A DNA stretch of 39,431 nucleotides. It comes from Tannerella sp. Its GTDB lineage: Bacteria; Bacteroidota; Bacteroidia; Bacteroidales; Tannerellaceae. Positions within the stretch are counted from its first letter, which is position 1; the number at the start of each line of letters is the position of its first letter. The stretch covers positions 1 to 39,431 of the forward strand of contig JAITVY010000017.1 in NCBI GenBank assembly GCA_031285565.1. Direction: 5' to 3'. Shown in pieces: positions 25,001 to 33,451 of the stretch. The translations under genes were made by a program, and so were the position numbers. Below the pieces are notes generated by a model. The model searched no databases. It was given only the letters and a program-made list of their open reading frames with translations, and was not told where the DNA came from.

Positions 25001-26863
25001 ATGAATTTACCGCAAGGACATTGTCTGCAAAATGGAAAATATCGCCTGATTGATGCTATTGGTCAGGGCGGTTTTGGTATTACCTATTCAGGTGTCTGGA
25101 ACACCGAAGTAAAAGGTGAACTGGGAACTGTAAAAACTGATGTTTCCGTATGTATCAAAGAATATTTTTTTAAGGATTATTGCTACCGGGATCAGGACAC
25201 AATGCATGTACAAGTACATTCTGAGACTGGGAAAATGCTTTTTGAAAAGTTTAAGGAAAAGCAGATAAAAGAAGCTAAAATACTATCCGAAGTTCATCAT
25301 CCGTATATTGTTAATGTTTTAGAAGTATTTGAGGAAAATAATACGGCTTATATTGCTATGGAATATATTTCAGGATGTTCACTGAAATATATGCTGGATG
25401 TTGAAGGTGGATTATCCGAAAAAAATGTACTTAAATATGTAAATCAGATTGGGCAGGCGCTGGATTTTGTGCATAAAAAAAATATTCTCCACCTGGATAT
25501 TAAGCCGAATAATATTCTGATAGACAAAAAGAATAATGCACGTTTGATTGATTTTGGTGTCAGTAAACGTTATGATATAGAGCAACAGGAAACAAGTACG
25601 ACGATGTTGACTCTTTCCAAAGGGTTTGCTTCTATTGAACAGTATGATAATGAGGGTACTGTGAATTTTTCACCTTGCCCGGATATCTATTCGCTGGGAG
25701 CCACTATGTATAACCTGCTGACAGGTGTAATTCCGACAGAGTCGATATTGCGTGCAACAAAGCCTCTTGCGAAACCATCTGAACTGAACAGCGAAATCAC
25801 TCCAAAAACAGAGCGTGTTATTTTGCGTGCAATGCAGGTCAACTCGACTGATCGTTATCAGACCGTGAAAGAGATGATTAACGAGCTGGATATACCTTCT
25901 TACTTTGAAGAAACTGAAAATCTGTTAGAAGAATCATTTAATAACACAACAACCACTAAGACCGGTTCTACTGTATCGAATGATATGACTGAGGTGTTTT
26001 CAAAACCTTTGCATGAATCATCATTAACTGATGAAGAGCAAACTGTTTTCCATTCATTAAATGAAATGAAAATAGTAAAGAAAAAGAGGAAAAGGAGAGT
26101 TTTTATTCCATTGATTGTATTCTTTTTTGCTTTTGTCGGTTATGCTATTTCTTATATTTTCAGTATTAACGGATCGAACAGTACGAATCAAAATATGGAT
26201 TTGGTTGCAGGGATTGTACAGCCAGTCGAAACGGATTCAGAGAGCACAGAAAATCCGGCTTTAACTGATGAAGCTTCTGAAAGTTCAAATGAAAACTCAG
26301 AAGAGGAAAGAATCCCGGATACTTCGGCTTCAGAGTCGGTGAAAGCAGAAAAAACGTCGAATGTGCCTAAAAATGTAGAAGCGTCACAGCTTACAGGCGA
26401 AGTAAAGAATGTGGATATACCAATTGCAGAGCAGCCATCACAGCCATCATCAGAACAAATTGATGCAGAATATAACGCTTTTATAACATCAGGAAAGACG
26501 AATTTAGGAAAGCATAATTATTCTGAAGCAAAGGATGATTTTGAAAAAGCAAAAGAATTAAAACTTACGGAAGAAGTTTTCGACTTAATAACTGTTTGTA
26601 AAAATAAGCAGGAAGAAAAAGAAATAGCTGAACGAAAAGCTTTATATAAAGAGGTCAGGCCTTATGGAAATTATATCGTGGTCCGGGATAAATCGTCTAA
26701 GCTAATTGGGGCTGTTGATAACCAGGGTAATATCGTTATTGATATTAAGTATATTCATATGGGACAATCTCCTAATGGAATGGCTTTTCAACGTGAAGAT
26801 TTATTGTGGGATATATATGATATACAAAGAAAAAAGGTCGGAGACGGACTTAATTCCTATTAA
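25001..26863 (+). CDS. Transmembrane Ser/Thr protein kinase
   Basis: 620 aa from the ATG at 25001; the TTG at 24992 is less likely. Kinase domain ~14-297: P-loop GQGGFGITY (21-29), Lys53, Glu91, catalytic loop HLDIKPNN (164-171; HLD, so a non-RD type) and DFG (184-186). A Thr/Ser-rich juxtamembrane stretch (~315-345) is a likely autophosphorylation site. One membrane segment (~367-388) follows a KKKRKRR stop-transfer. The ectodomain (~390-620) has a Ser/Glu-rich linker, a TPR-like pair (FITSGKTNLGKHNYSEAKDD) and a WG-like end (IGAVDNQGNIVI). Eukaryote-like kinases of this form read an envelope signal; the ligand is unknown. Confidence 0.93.
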   Translation: MNLPQGHCLQNGKYRLIDAIGQGGFGITYSGVWNTEVKGELGTVKTDVSVCIKEYFFKDYCYRDQDTMHVQVHSETGKMLFEKFKEKQIKEAKILSEVHHPYIVNVLEVFEENNTAYIAMEYISGCSLKYMLDVEGGLSEKNVLKYVNQIGQALDFVHKKNILHLDIKPNNILIDKKNNARLIDFGVSKRYDIEQQETSTTMLTLSKGFASIEQYDNEGTVNFSPCPDIYSLGATMYNLLTGVIPTESILRATKPLAKPSELNSEITPKTERVILRAMQVNSTDRYQTVKEMINELDIPSYFEETENLLEESFNNTTTTKTGSTVSNDMTEVFSKPLHESSLTDEEQTVFHSLNEMKIVKKKRKRRVFIPLIVFFFAFVGYAISYIFSINGSNSTNQNMDLVAGIVQPVETDSESTENPALTDEASESSNENSEEERIPDTSASESVKAEKTSNVPKNVEASQLTGEVKNVDIPIAEQPSQPSSEQIDAEYNAFITSGKTNLGKHNYSEAKDDFEKAKELKLTEEVFDLITVCKNKQEEKEIAERKALYKEVRPYGNYIVVRDKSSKLIGAVDNQGNIVIDIKYIHMGQSPNGMAFQREDLLWDIYDIQRKKVGDGLNSY

Positions 26864-26879
26864 ATATGAGAGAGTTTAC

Positions 26880-27887
26880 ATGAAGAATATAATATTATTG
26901 ATGTTATTGTTTATTCCTTTTTTTGCTGAAGCACAACGGCAAACGGAGTATAACCGAAAAGGGGATGAGGCGATGAAACAAATGGACTACCAGATTGCAA
27001 AATTTTGGTATGAAGAAGGTGTATTAGATTGTGACCGGTATAGTATTGATCAGCTAACTTCGATATGGATGGCAGATGAAAGTATGCGTATATCGATGGA
27101 ACCTGTTATGAACCGTTGTTTGACCTGTTTAACAGAAGCAGCAACTGAACGGAAAGATACGTTAGCCATGAACAAGTTGATTGTATATTATACGGAAGGA
27201 ATTGGAACCAGCCCCAACGAATCGTCGGCTACCTACTGGAAAGAACAATTAGGACAATTTAGAACTCCGTTTTATCAAAGAGCAACTGTAGTTCGTGAGA
27301 GAAAACCAAAAGATCCCATGAAGTTCTTTGCAGGTTATCATTTATCGTTTGCTGCGCCTTATGGTGTCCAGATGGGAGCAATGAATGAAACATGGGGGTT
27401 TTATGTTCGTTTTCGTACGAATATGTCTTTTCATAGTGATTCACAGGTAGAATGTATAAATGGTGATAAAGGGACTGGTATTATTCCGGAATTTGTTAAA
27501 GATGGTACTCTTTATGAATTTTTAAAGAAAGATGATACTCCTGTTTCTCAAAATCCAGATAAGAATGAGAAAGTGAAAGGGAAATCGAGCTCTTTTATTG
27601 CTACAGCCGGATTTATGCTTAAAGCATTTCCCAATACTTACATATCAGTAGGTGCCGGATATGTGGAACGTAATGTTTTTTACCGGTATGGGAAGATTAA
27701 TCCGACAGCCTCGGAAGGCTTTGAATCATACGGGTGGGCTAAAAATACAGATGTTTCCATTCAGGGGGTAGCTTTAGATGTGGATGCTACCGTAAAATTT
27801 GCAAAGAATTTTTATGGTTCCGTTGGTTGTACATTCCTCAACATAGAAAAAGTAACTCCTACCATCGGTATTGGTTATACTTTTTAA
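26880..27887 (+). CDS. Putative outer-membrane barrel protein with TPR-like N-terminus
   Basis: 335 aa from the ATG at 26880; an upstream in-frame extension overlaps the kinase gene and lacks a signal peptide. Signal peptide MKNIILLMLLFIPFFAEA-Q. Residues ~20-130 are helical and TPR/Sel1-like (YNRKGDEAMKQMDYQIAKFW, ALAMNKLIVYYTEG-type repeats). Residues ~145-335 alternate like beta strands (FAGYHLSFAAPYGVQMG, SFIATAGFMLKAFPNTYISVGAGY) and end in phenylalanine, as outer-membrane barrels do. Starting 16 bp after the kinase stop, it is a candidate sensor partner. No specific family recognised. Confidence 0.75.
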   Translation: MKNIILLMLLFIPFFAEAQRQTEYNRKGDEAMKQMDYQIAKFWYEEGVLDCDRYSIDQLTSIWMADESMRISMEPVMNRCLTCLTEAATERKDTLAMNKLIVYYTEGIGTSPNESSATYWKEQLGQFRTPFYQRATVVRERKPKDPMKFFAGYHLSFAAPYGVQMGAMNETWGFYVRFRTNMSFHSDSQVECINGDKGTGIIPEFVKDGTLYEFLKKDDTPVSQNPDKNEKVKGKSSSFIATAGFMLKAFPNTYISVGAGYVERNVFYRYGKINPTASEGFESYGWAKNTDVSIQGVALDVDATVKFAKNFYGSVGCTFLNIEKVTPTIGIGYTF

Positions 27888-27900
27888 AAGATGTTTTTAA

Positions 27901-28330
27901 ATGAAACAGAGAAATATATTATATACAATTGCTTGTACTTTATTCGTTTTATCCGGTTTGTATGGTTGCATTGATGATCCGGAGTTTGATTCCGGAGTCA
28001 GAAATGCAAAAGCGCCTGAAATCGGTGAACTAATAATAAGCGGCAGGGATAAAACTGCATCGACCATCACATTAAAAAGTTCCGTATTGCAGGCGAATGG
28101 TTATCCGGTAACCGAACGCGGATTTATGTGGAATACGGATTCTGTTATTCCTGAAAATGACAAAGATAAGCAGCTACAGGTAGGTGAAGGGATCGGAGAG
28201 TATACGGATACGATTAAAAATTTATCTCCGGGTGTTTTATACTATTTCTGGTCGTATGCAAGAAATGAAATTGATGTAAGTTATAGTAAGTATGATTCGA
28301 CGAGTACCGGGAGTGGTCTGGGAAGACTCA
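27901..28330 (+). repeat. Tandem duplication, first copy (pairs with 30144-30573)
   Basis: The first ~430 bp of the two lipoprotein genes are almost the same; in the roughly 250 bp from 28020 I count four differences, all silent. Similarity drops sharply after about 28330 and rises again near the 3' ends (for example 29838-29930 with 32084-32176). Confidence 0.85.
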
Positions 28331-30075
28331 AAACATACTTTATTGAAGAAGATTATAAATATGCTACCCGTGCAAAAATAAGTGGTAAAATTAATCTGCC
28401 TGGAGAAGGAAAAACACTTATAAGGGGTGTGTATTATTCAAAATCAGAAACTTTTGAGAATAAAATAACGATTGAAAGCAAGACGCCATTTGAACAGGAT
28501 TCATTCGTTTGCCAACTCTCGGGATTAAGTCCTGAAACACCATATTATGCGCAGGCTTTCGTTACCAATGAAGTATCAGATAAAACTGTTACCACATTGG
28601 GCGATGCTGTTGTTAAGTTTGAAACCGGGCATGGGAAACCGGTAGTGGCTGGTATTTTGGAGCTTCAAACAGGTTATAGTTATATCGATGTGATATCCCA
28701 GATAATTCATGTGGGAGATACGGCTATTGAGAAGTGGGGCTTTTGCTGGGGTACAAATTCAGGGCCGGTTGTAGAGAGAGATAGTTTTTTGGCCAGAAGT
28801 GGAGTTCAGGTTCAATATATAGTTGCAACTATTGAAAATCTTGAGCCAGAACAGCAGTATTTTATTCGTGCGTATGCAACGAATAAATATGGAACTACGT
28901 ATGGGGAGGAGCAGGAATTTTATGTGAAAAATGATAAACCTACGGTGCAGACGTTAGACCCTGCGTATGATTATGATGCGGGAACGGTGTTTGTAAATGG
29001 TCTGATTTACGACAAAGGAAAAAGTGATATTATAACCAGGGGTATTTGTTATTCGAATACGGTTCAGGAACCTACGATATCAAATACAAAGATTGAAATA
29101 TCTACAACCGGAGATAACTTTTCTCAAAATATTTCCGGATTAAAAGGAGATACAAAATATTATATCCGGGCATATGCAACGAATAGTGAAGGTATTTCAT
29201 ATGGAGGAGTAAAGGAAATTACTACGCCGAATGCATTAATGGCAAGTTCGGACGTATTTCCCGGTTCAGTTCGCTTAAGTGGTTCTTCTGCCTATTTTAC
29301 GATTGGAAATAAAGGGTATTTATTAGGTGGAGATAAAGGACCTTCATATATTGATGAGTTATGGAGCTATAACGGATCTACGGGTAACTGGCAACAATTA
29401 CAACCACAGCCGGTTTTTTCGGCGAAAGGTCAATCAGTGGCTGTGAAGGGAAATCTTGCCTATGTTTTGGGTGGCTTAAGTTCGGGTAATGTGTTGATGG
29501 ACGACTTCCGCCGATATAATTCTTCCAGTAATATCTGGGGAGATCCTTTAACAGGCGGACCGGATCCTGCTTATTCACGTATAAGTGTTACCTTGGAAGA
29601 TGTTGCCTACTTTATAGGGGGAATGGGTGATACTGCAAAAAGTGAGGTCTGGAGTTATAATATTACTCCGAATGTATGGGTGCAGAAGCCTGACTTTCCG
29701 GTAAAACAATATGGTGGAATCGCATTGAATGTTGATGATGAAATCTATGCCGGCATGGGTAAGGATGGGGCTCATATTTGTAATAAAACAATCTGGAAAC
29801 TAAATGCAGATCTTTCTACCTGGACACAGGAGACGGATAATTCTTTGATAAGTGGAGGTGTTTTAGCCGGAGTGGTATATAATCAAAAGATCTACCTGAT
29901 TGATGAATCATTTTACATACATGAATATGATTTGTTGTCTAAAACGTGGACCAAAAAAATCCGGATAAATGCAGGTGATCAGGATGTTCATGGTATGTTT
30001 GTAATAAATGACAAGATTTATATCGGATTGATAAATAATAAGATGTATAAGTATTGTCCTTTATGGGATAATTAA
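27901..30075 (+). CDS. FN3-like/kelch surface lipoprotein, copy 1
   Basis: 724 aa. Lipobox ending at Cys23 (LSGLYGC) followed by IDDPEFD; acidic residues just after the cysteine fit a Bacteroidetes surface-export signal. Residues ~38-450 hold four beta-sandwich repeats of FN3 type, each ending in Y-x-x-R/Q-A-Y/F-A/V-T-N and a T-P-like strand (YYIRAYATNSEGISYGG). Residues ~460-724 form a kelch-type propeller (KGYLLGGDKGPSYIDELWSY, AYVLGGLSSG, YFIGGMG). It starts 13 bp after the barrel-like gene. A binding function at the cell surface is likely; the ligand is unknown. Confidence 0.85.
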   Translation: MKQRNILYTIACTLFVLSGLYGCIDDPEFDSGVRNAKAPEIGELIISGRDKTASTITLKSSVLQANGYPVTERGFMWNTDSVIPENDKDKQLQVGEGIGEYTDTIKNLSPGVLYYFWSYARNEIDVSYSKYDSTSTGSGLGRLKTYFIEEDYKYATRAKISGKINLPGEGKTLIRGVYYSKSETFENKITIESKTPFEQDSFVCQLSGLSPETPYYAQAFVTNEVSDKTVTTLGDAVVKFETGHGKPVVAGILELQTGYSYIDVISQIIHVGDTAIEKWGFCWGTNSGPVVERDSFLARSGVQVQYIVATIENLEPEQQYFIRAYATNKYGTTYGEEQEFYVKNDKPTVQTLDPAYDYDAGTVFVNGLIYDKGKSDIITRGICYSNTVQEPTISNTKIEISTTGDNFSQNISGLKGDTKYYIRAYATNSEGISYGGVKEITTPNALMASSDVFPGSVRLSGSSAYFTIGNKGYLLGGDKGPSYIDELWSYNGSTGNWQQLQPQPVFSAKGQSVAVKGNLAYVLGGLSSGNVLMDDFRRYNSSSNIWGDPLTGGPDPAYSRISVTLEDVAYFIGGMGDTAKSEVWSYNITPNVWVQKPDFPVKQYGGIALNVDDEIYAGMGKDGAHICNKTIWKLNADLSTWTQETDNSLISGGVLAGVVYNQKIYLIDESFYIHEYDLLSKTWTKKIRINAGDQDVHGMFVINDKIYIGLINNKMYKYCPLWDN

Positions 30076-30143
30076 GGGAGAGGTTCTCCGGAACGTAAAA
30101 TGGATTGTATCGGTATTAATTGGGTCTTTTAATACATATTTAA

Positions 30144-32327
30144 ATGAAACAGAGAAATATATTATATACAATTGCTTGTACTTTATTTATTATATCCGGT
30201 TTGTATGGTTGTATTGATGATCCGGAGTTTGATTCCGGAGTCAGAAATGCAGATGTACCAAAAATCGGTGAACTAATAATAAGCGGCAGGGATAAAACTG
30301 CATCGACCATCACATTAAAAAGTTCCGTATTGCAGGCGAATGGTTATCCGGTAACCGAACGTGGGTTTATGTGGAATACGGATTCTGTTATTCCTGAAAA
30401 TGACAAAGATAAGCAGCTACAGGTAGGTGAAGGGATCGGAGAGTATACAGATACGATTAAAAATTTATCTCCGGGTGTTTTATATTATTTCTGGTCGTAT
30501 GCAAGAAATGAAATCAATGTGAGTTATAGTAGGTTTGATTCGACGAGTACCATGAGTGGTTTGGGAAGAATCAAAACATACTTCGTTGAAGAAGATTATA
30601 AATATGCGACTCATGCAATTGTAAGTGGTAAAATTAATCTGCAGGGAGAAGGAAAGACTATTTCGAGAGGTGTTTATTATTCAAAAAAAGATGATTGGGA
30701 AAACAAGATACCCCTTTTAAGTAAGACATCTTTGGAGCTGGACTCTTTTGTCTGCGAACTTTCCGATTTGAAGCCGGAAACCTATTATATAGTGCAGGCT
30801 TTTGTTACGAATGAAATCTCTGATACGGAGATTACTACATTGGGTGATACTGTAAGTTTTCAAACAGGTGATGGTAAACCTGTTGTAGATAAAATTTTGC
30901 AGACTAAACCGGATTATAGTACTGTGTTTGTAGAATCCCGGATAATTAGCCAGGGAGATACACTTATGGACGAATGTGGTTTTTGCTGGGGTCTCACTTC
31001 GGATCTGACAATAGACGTAGATAGTGTTGTGCGGTTAGAAGTTAAAGAAGGTACTCTCTCTACAACAATTGAAAACCTTGTTCCGGAGCAGCAGTATTTT
31101 GTACGTGCTTATGGAAAGAATAAATTCGGAATTTCATACAGTGATCCGAAAGATTTCTTTATGCAAAAAGATAAACCCACTTTGCAAACATTAGATCCGT
31201 CGTATGATTATGATGCAGGTACTGTGTTTGTAAATGGTCTGATTAACAATCCAGGAAAAAGCGACATTACTGTCAGAGGTATTTGTTATTCGAGTACTGT
31301 GCCAGTACCGGATATTATAAATAGCAAAAAAATTATTATTACAACAACAGATGATAATTTCTCGGATGTCATCGCAGGATTGAAAGGTGGAACGAAATAT
31401 TATATTCGTGCATTTGCGACCAATGGAGAAGGTACTTCTTATGGAGCCGTAAAAGATATTACAACACCGGATATACTAAAGGAAAGTTCAGATGAATTTG
31501 GCGGTTCAGCTCGTTTCTCAGGCTCTTCAGCTTATTTTGCGATTGGAGATAAAGGATATCTGTTAGGTGGTGATAGAGGAAGTTCTATCACAGATGAGTT
31601 ATATAGTTATAATGCTGTATCAGGTAGTTGGAAGGATTTAAAATTGTGTCCGGCATCTGCGAAATGGCAGGCTGTTGCTGTTTATGGAAATAGTGCATAT
31701 GTATTAGGCGGGTTAGGAAAGGATAATAAGTGTTTAAATAATTTTTACGAATATAACGCCAGTCTTATTAATTTATGGTCTAATAAGCCAAAGGGACCTG
31801 ACTCTGCTTATTTGCGTGTAGGAGTAACGTTGGCGGATGAAGCTTATTTTATAGGAGGAGTGGGAGTTGGTGACAGTGTGAAAGATGAAGTTTGGGCTTA
31901 TGATTTTATATCGAATGTATGGATACAGAAACCTGCTTTTCCTGTAAAACAATATGGAGGAATTGCATTGAATGTAAAAGGCGAAATCTATACCGGTATG
32001 GGTAAAGATACAGTCGGGGTGGGTGTTTGTAATAACACAATCTGGAAGTTGAATGCTGATCTTTCTACCTGGACACAGGAAACTGATAATTCTTTGATAA
32101 GCAAAGGTGTTTTAGCCGGTGTGGTGTACAATGATAAGATTTACCTGATTGATGAATCATTTTACATACATGAATATGATCTGTCATCTAAAACATGGAC
32201 CAGAAAATCCCGGATAAATGGAAATGATCAGGATGTTCATGGTATGTTTGTAATAAATGACAAGATTTATATCGGTTTAATAAATAAAAAGATGTATATG
32301 TATAATCCTTTATGGGATAATGATTAA
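30144..32327 (+). CDS. FN3-like/kelch surface lipoprotein, copy 2
   Basis: 727 aa, paralogue of the preceding gene with the same architecture: Cys23 lipobox, IDDPEFD, FN3-like repeats, kelch propeller. Residues 41-124 are identical in both proteins, while the middle FN3-like region and several kelch blades differ at many positions (for example KDDWENKIPLLSK against SETFENKITIESK). The 68-bp spacer has no clear promoter, so it is probably transcribed with copy 1. The pattern suggests duplication, then divergence of the binding parts while the export end was kept the same. Confidence 0.85.
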   Translation: MKQRNILYTIACTLFIISGLYGCIDDPEFDSGVRNADVPKIGELIISGRDKTASTITLKSSVLQANGYPVTERGFMWNTDSVIPENDKDKQLQVGEGIGEYTDTIKNLSPGVLYYFWSYARNEINVSYSRFDSTSTMSGLGRIKTYFVEEDYKYATHAIVSGKINLQGEGKTISRGVYYSKKDDWENKIPLLSKTSLELDSFVCELSDLKPETYYIVQAFVTNEISDTEITTLGDTVSFQTGDGKPVVDKILQTKPDYSTVFVESRIISQGDTLMDECGFCWGLTSDLTIDVDSVVRLEVKEGTLSTTIENLVPEQQYFVRAYGKNKFGISYSDPKDFFMQKDKPTLQTLDPSYDYDAGTVFVNGLINNPGKSDITVRGICYSSTVPVPDIINSKKIIITTTDDNFSDVIAGLKGGTKYYIRAFATNGEGTSYGAVKDITTPDILKESSDEFGGSARFSGSSAYFAIGDKGYLLGGDRGSSITDELYSYNAVSGSWKDLKLCPASAKWQAVAVYGNSAYVLGGLGKDNKCLNNFYEYNASLINLWSNKPKGPDSAYLRVGVTLADEAYFIGGVGVGDSVKDEVWAYDFISNVWIQKPAFPVKQYGGIALNVKGEIYTGMGKDTVGVGVCNNTIWKLNADLSTWTQETDNSLISKGVLAGVVYNDKIYLIDESFYIHEYDLSSKTWTRKSRINGNDQDVHGMFVINDKIYIGLINKKMYMYNPLWDND

Positions 32328-32342
32328 AAGAGGAGATAATCT

Positions 32343-32350
32343 TATATTTG
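32343..32350 (+). promoter_or_regulatory. -7-like box abutting the guanine deaminase start
   Basis: TATATTTG is a perfect -7 match but lies only 4 bp before the ATG at 32355. If used, the transcript would start at or just inside the coding region. It may be chance. Confidence 0.3.
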
Positions 32351-32354
32351 TCAA

Positions 32355-32825
32355 ATGAATTATAACGAATCATTTATGCGTAAGGCGATTGAGTTGTCAA
32401 TCAAAAATGTAGAGAATGACGGAGGTCCTTTTGGTGCTATAATTGTAAAGAACGGGGCTATTATTGCTGAAGGTACTAACCGTGTTACTGCTGATAACGA
32501 TCCGACTGCACATGCTGAAATAAATGTGATTCGTAAAGCTTCTGAAAAACTGGCTACTTTTGATTTGAGCGGTTGCGAAATATATACATCATGTGAGCCT
32601 TGTCCGATGTGTCTGGGCGCCATATATTGGGCGCGCATAGATAAAATATATTACGGAAATAATAAACATGATGCCAAACATATCGGTTTTGACGATTCGT
32701 TTATTTATGACGAAATTGCCCTTGATCCTGCAGAGCGGAAGTTAAAGTCGGAACAGCAATTTGCTAATGAAGCTATTACTGCTTTTAAAAGATGGGAAGA
32801 AAAAGAAGACAAAACAGAGTATTAA
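32355..32825 (+). CDS. guaD: Guanine deaminase (cytidine-deaminase fold)
   Basis: 156 aa. Zinc site HAE (in DPTAHAEINVIRK) and PCPMC (in TSCEPCPMCLGAIYWARI), with the C-terminal GFDDSFIYDEI that closes the guanine pocket in the B. subtilis-type enzyme. It converts guanine to xanthine. The full length from 32355 aligns by eye with B. subtilis GuaD, including MNxxxxxxRAIxL. A tRNA adenosine deaminase is less likely because of that C-terminal segment. It follows the lipoprotein genes closely but is functionally unrelated. Confidence 0.87.
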   Translation: MNYNESFMRKAIELSIKNVENDGGPFGAIIVKNGAIIAEGTNRVTADNDPTAHAEINVIRKASEKLATFDLSGCEIYTSCEPCPMCLGAIYWARIDKIYYGNNKHDAKHIGFDDSFIYDEIALDPAERKLKSEQQFANEAITAFKRWEEKEDKTEY

Positions 32826-32842
32826 AAGGTGATACTTTCCGT

Positions 32843-33280
32843 TTATATGTTTCCTGCAAATCTAAAATGTAAAATCGGGTAATCTTTTCCCATAGCGTCT
32901 TTTTCGGAACGGTCGATTTGTTTGAATCCCATCTTTTCATAAAATCCGACAGCCTGTGTGTTTTGTTCGTTTACATCCACTTTTGTGATTTGTAAATGAT
33001 CCAATGCATATTGTAACAATGTTTTACCATATCCTTTGCCGCGTGAGCCGGCATGGATAAAGAGCATTTCCAGCATATCACCGGAGACTCCTACAAAGCC
33101 TTTAATCTCTTCTTCTGTTAATACATATAATTCTACTGCAGGCAAATAATCTGTGGGTATTTTTTCTTTAAAGTATAGAAAATCTTCATCAGCCAGAAAG
33201 TCATGCGTTGCTTTTACTGCCGACTCCCATACATGCATTATTGCATCATAATCATTGCGATTTGCTTTCCGTATAGTCAT
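32843..33280 (-). CDS. GNAT family acetyltransferase
   Basis: 145 aa, a single GNAT domain. The acetyl-CoA loop is in LFIHAGSRGKGYGKTLLQYAL and the C-terminal V-N-E-Q-N-x-x-A-V-G-F-Y-E-K-M-G-F is classical. An N-terminal TIRKANRNDYDAIMHVWESAVKATHDFL is typical of the YjaB-type group. Substrate unknown. It converges on guaD and has a minus-strand TATCTTTG box at 33357-33364. Confidence 0.88.
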   Translation of the reverse strand: MTIRKANRNDYDAIMHVWESAVKATHDFLADEDFLYFKEKIPTDYLPAVELYVLTEEEIKGFVGVSGDMLEMLFIHAGSRGKGYGKTLLQYALDHLQITKVDVNEQNTQAVGFYEKMGFKQIDRSEKDAMGKDYPILHFRFAGNI

Positions 33281-33356
33281 ATTTCAAATATTATTTCATA
33301 TAAAAGTTACTGTAATTTATTTCGCGAGTGAAATTTGAATAGATTCATATCTATTG

Positions 33357-33364
33357 CAAAGATA
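33357..33364 (-). promoter_or_regulatory. -7 box of the GNAT gene
   Basis: Minus-strand TATCTTTG, a perfect consensus match, 77 bp before the ATG at 33280; no clear -33 element. Confidence 0.45.
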
Positions 33365-33451
33365 TAATATTATTAGAGTAGATAACTCGATTATTCTTTC
33401 CAATAAAAGCATTAATTTTACCACGCCGGAGGCTCTTAAATATAAAAAAAA

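Noticed and set aside
26830..26836. A-AAA-AAG slippery heptamer as a programmed -1 frameshift site
   Set aside because: The -1 frame stops at 26851-26853, five codons later, and no strong downstream stem was seen; a useful product is unlikely.
26706..26879. Upstream extension of the barrel-like gene inside the kinase gene
   Set aside because: It overlaps the kinase C-terminus, lacks a signal peptide at its start, and the ATG at 26880 gives a perfect signal peptide.
22600..27887. Type VI or type VII secretion link of the FHA/kinase/phosphatase genes
   Set aside because: No sheath, baseplate, ClpV, EssC or effector-type gene is present in the window.
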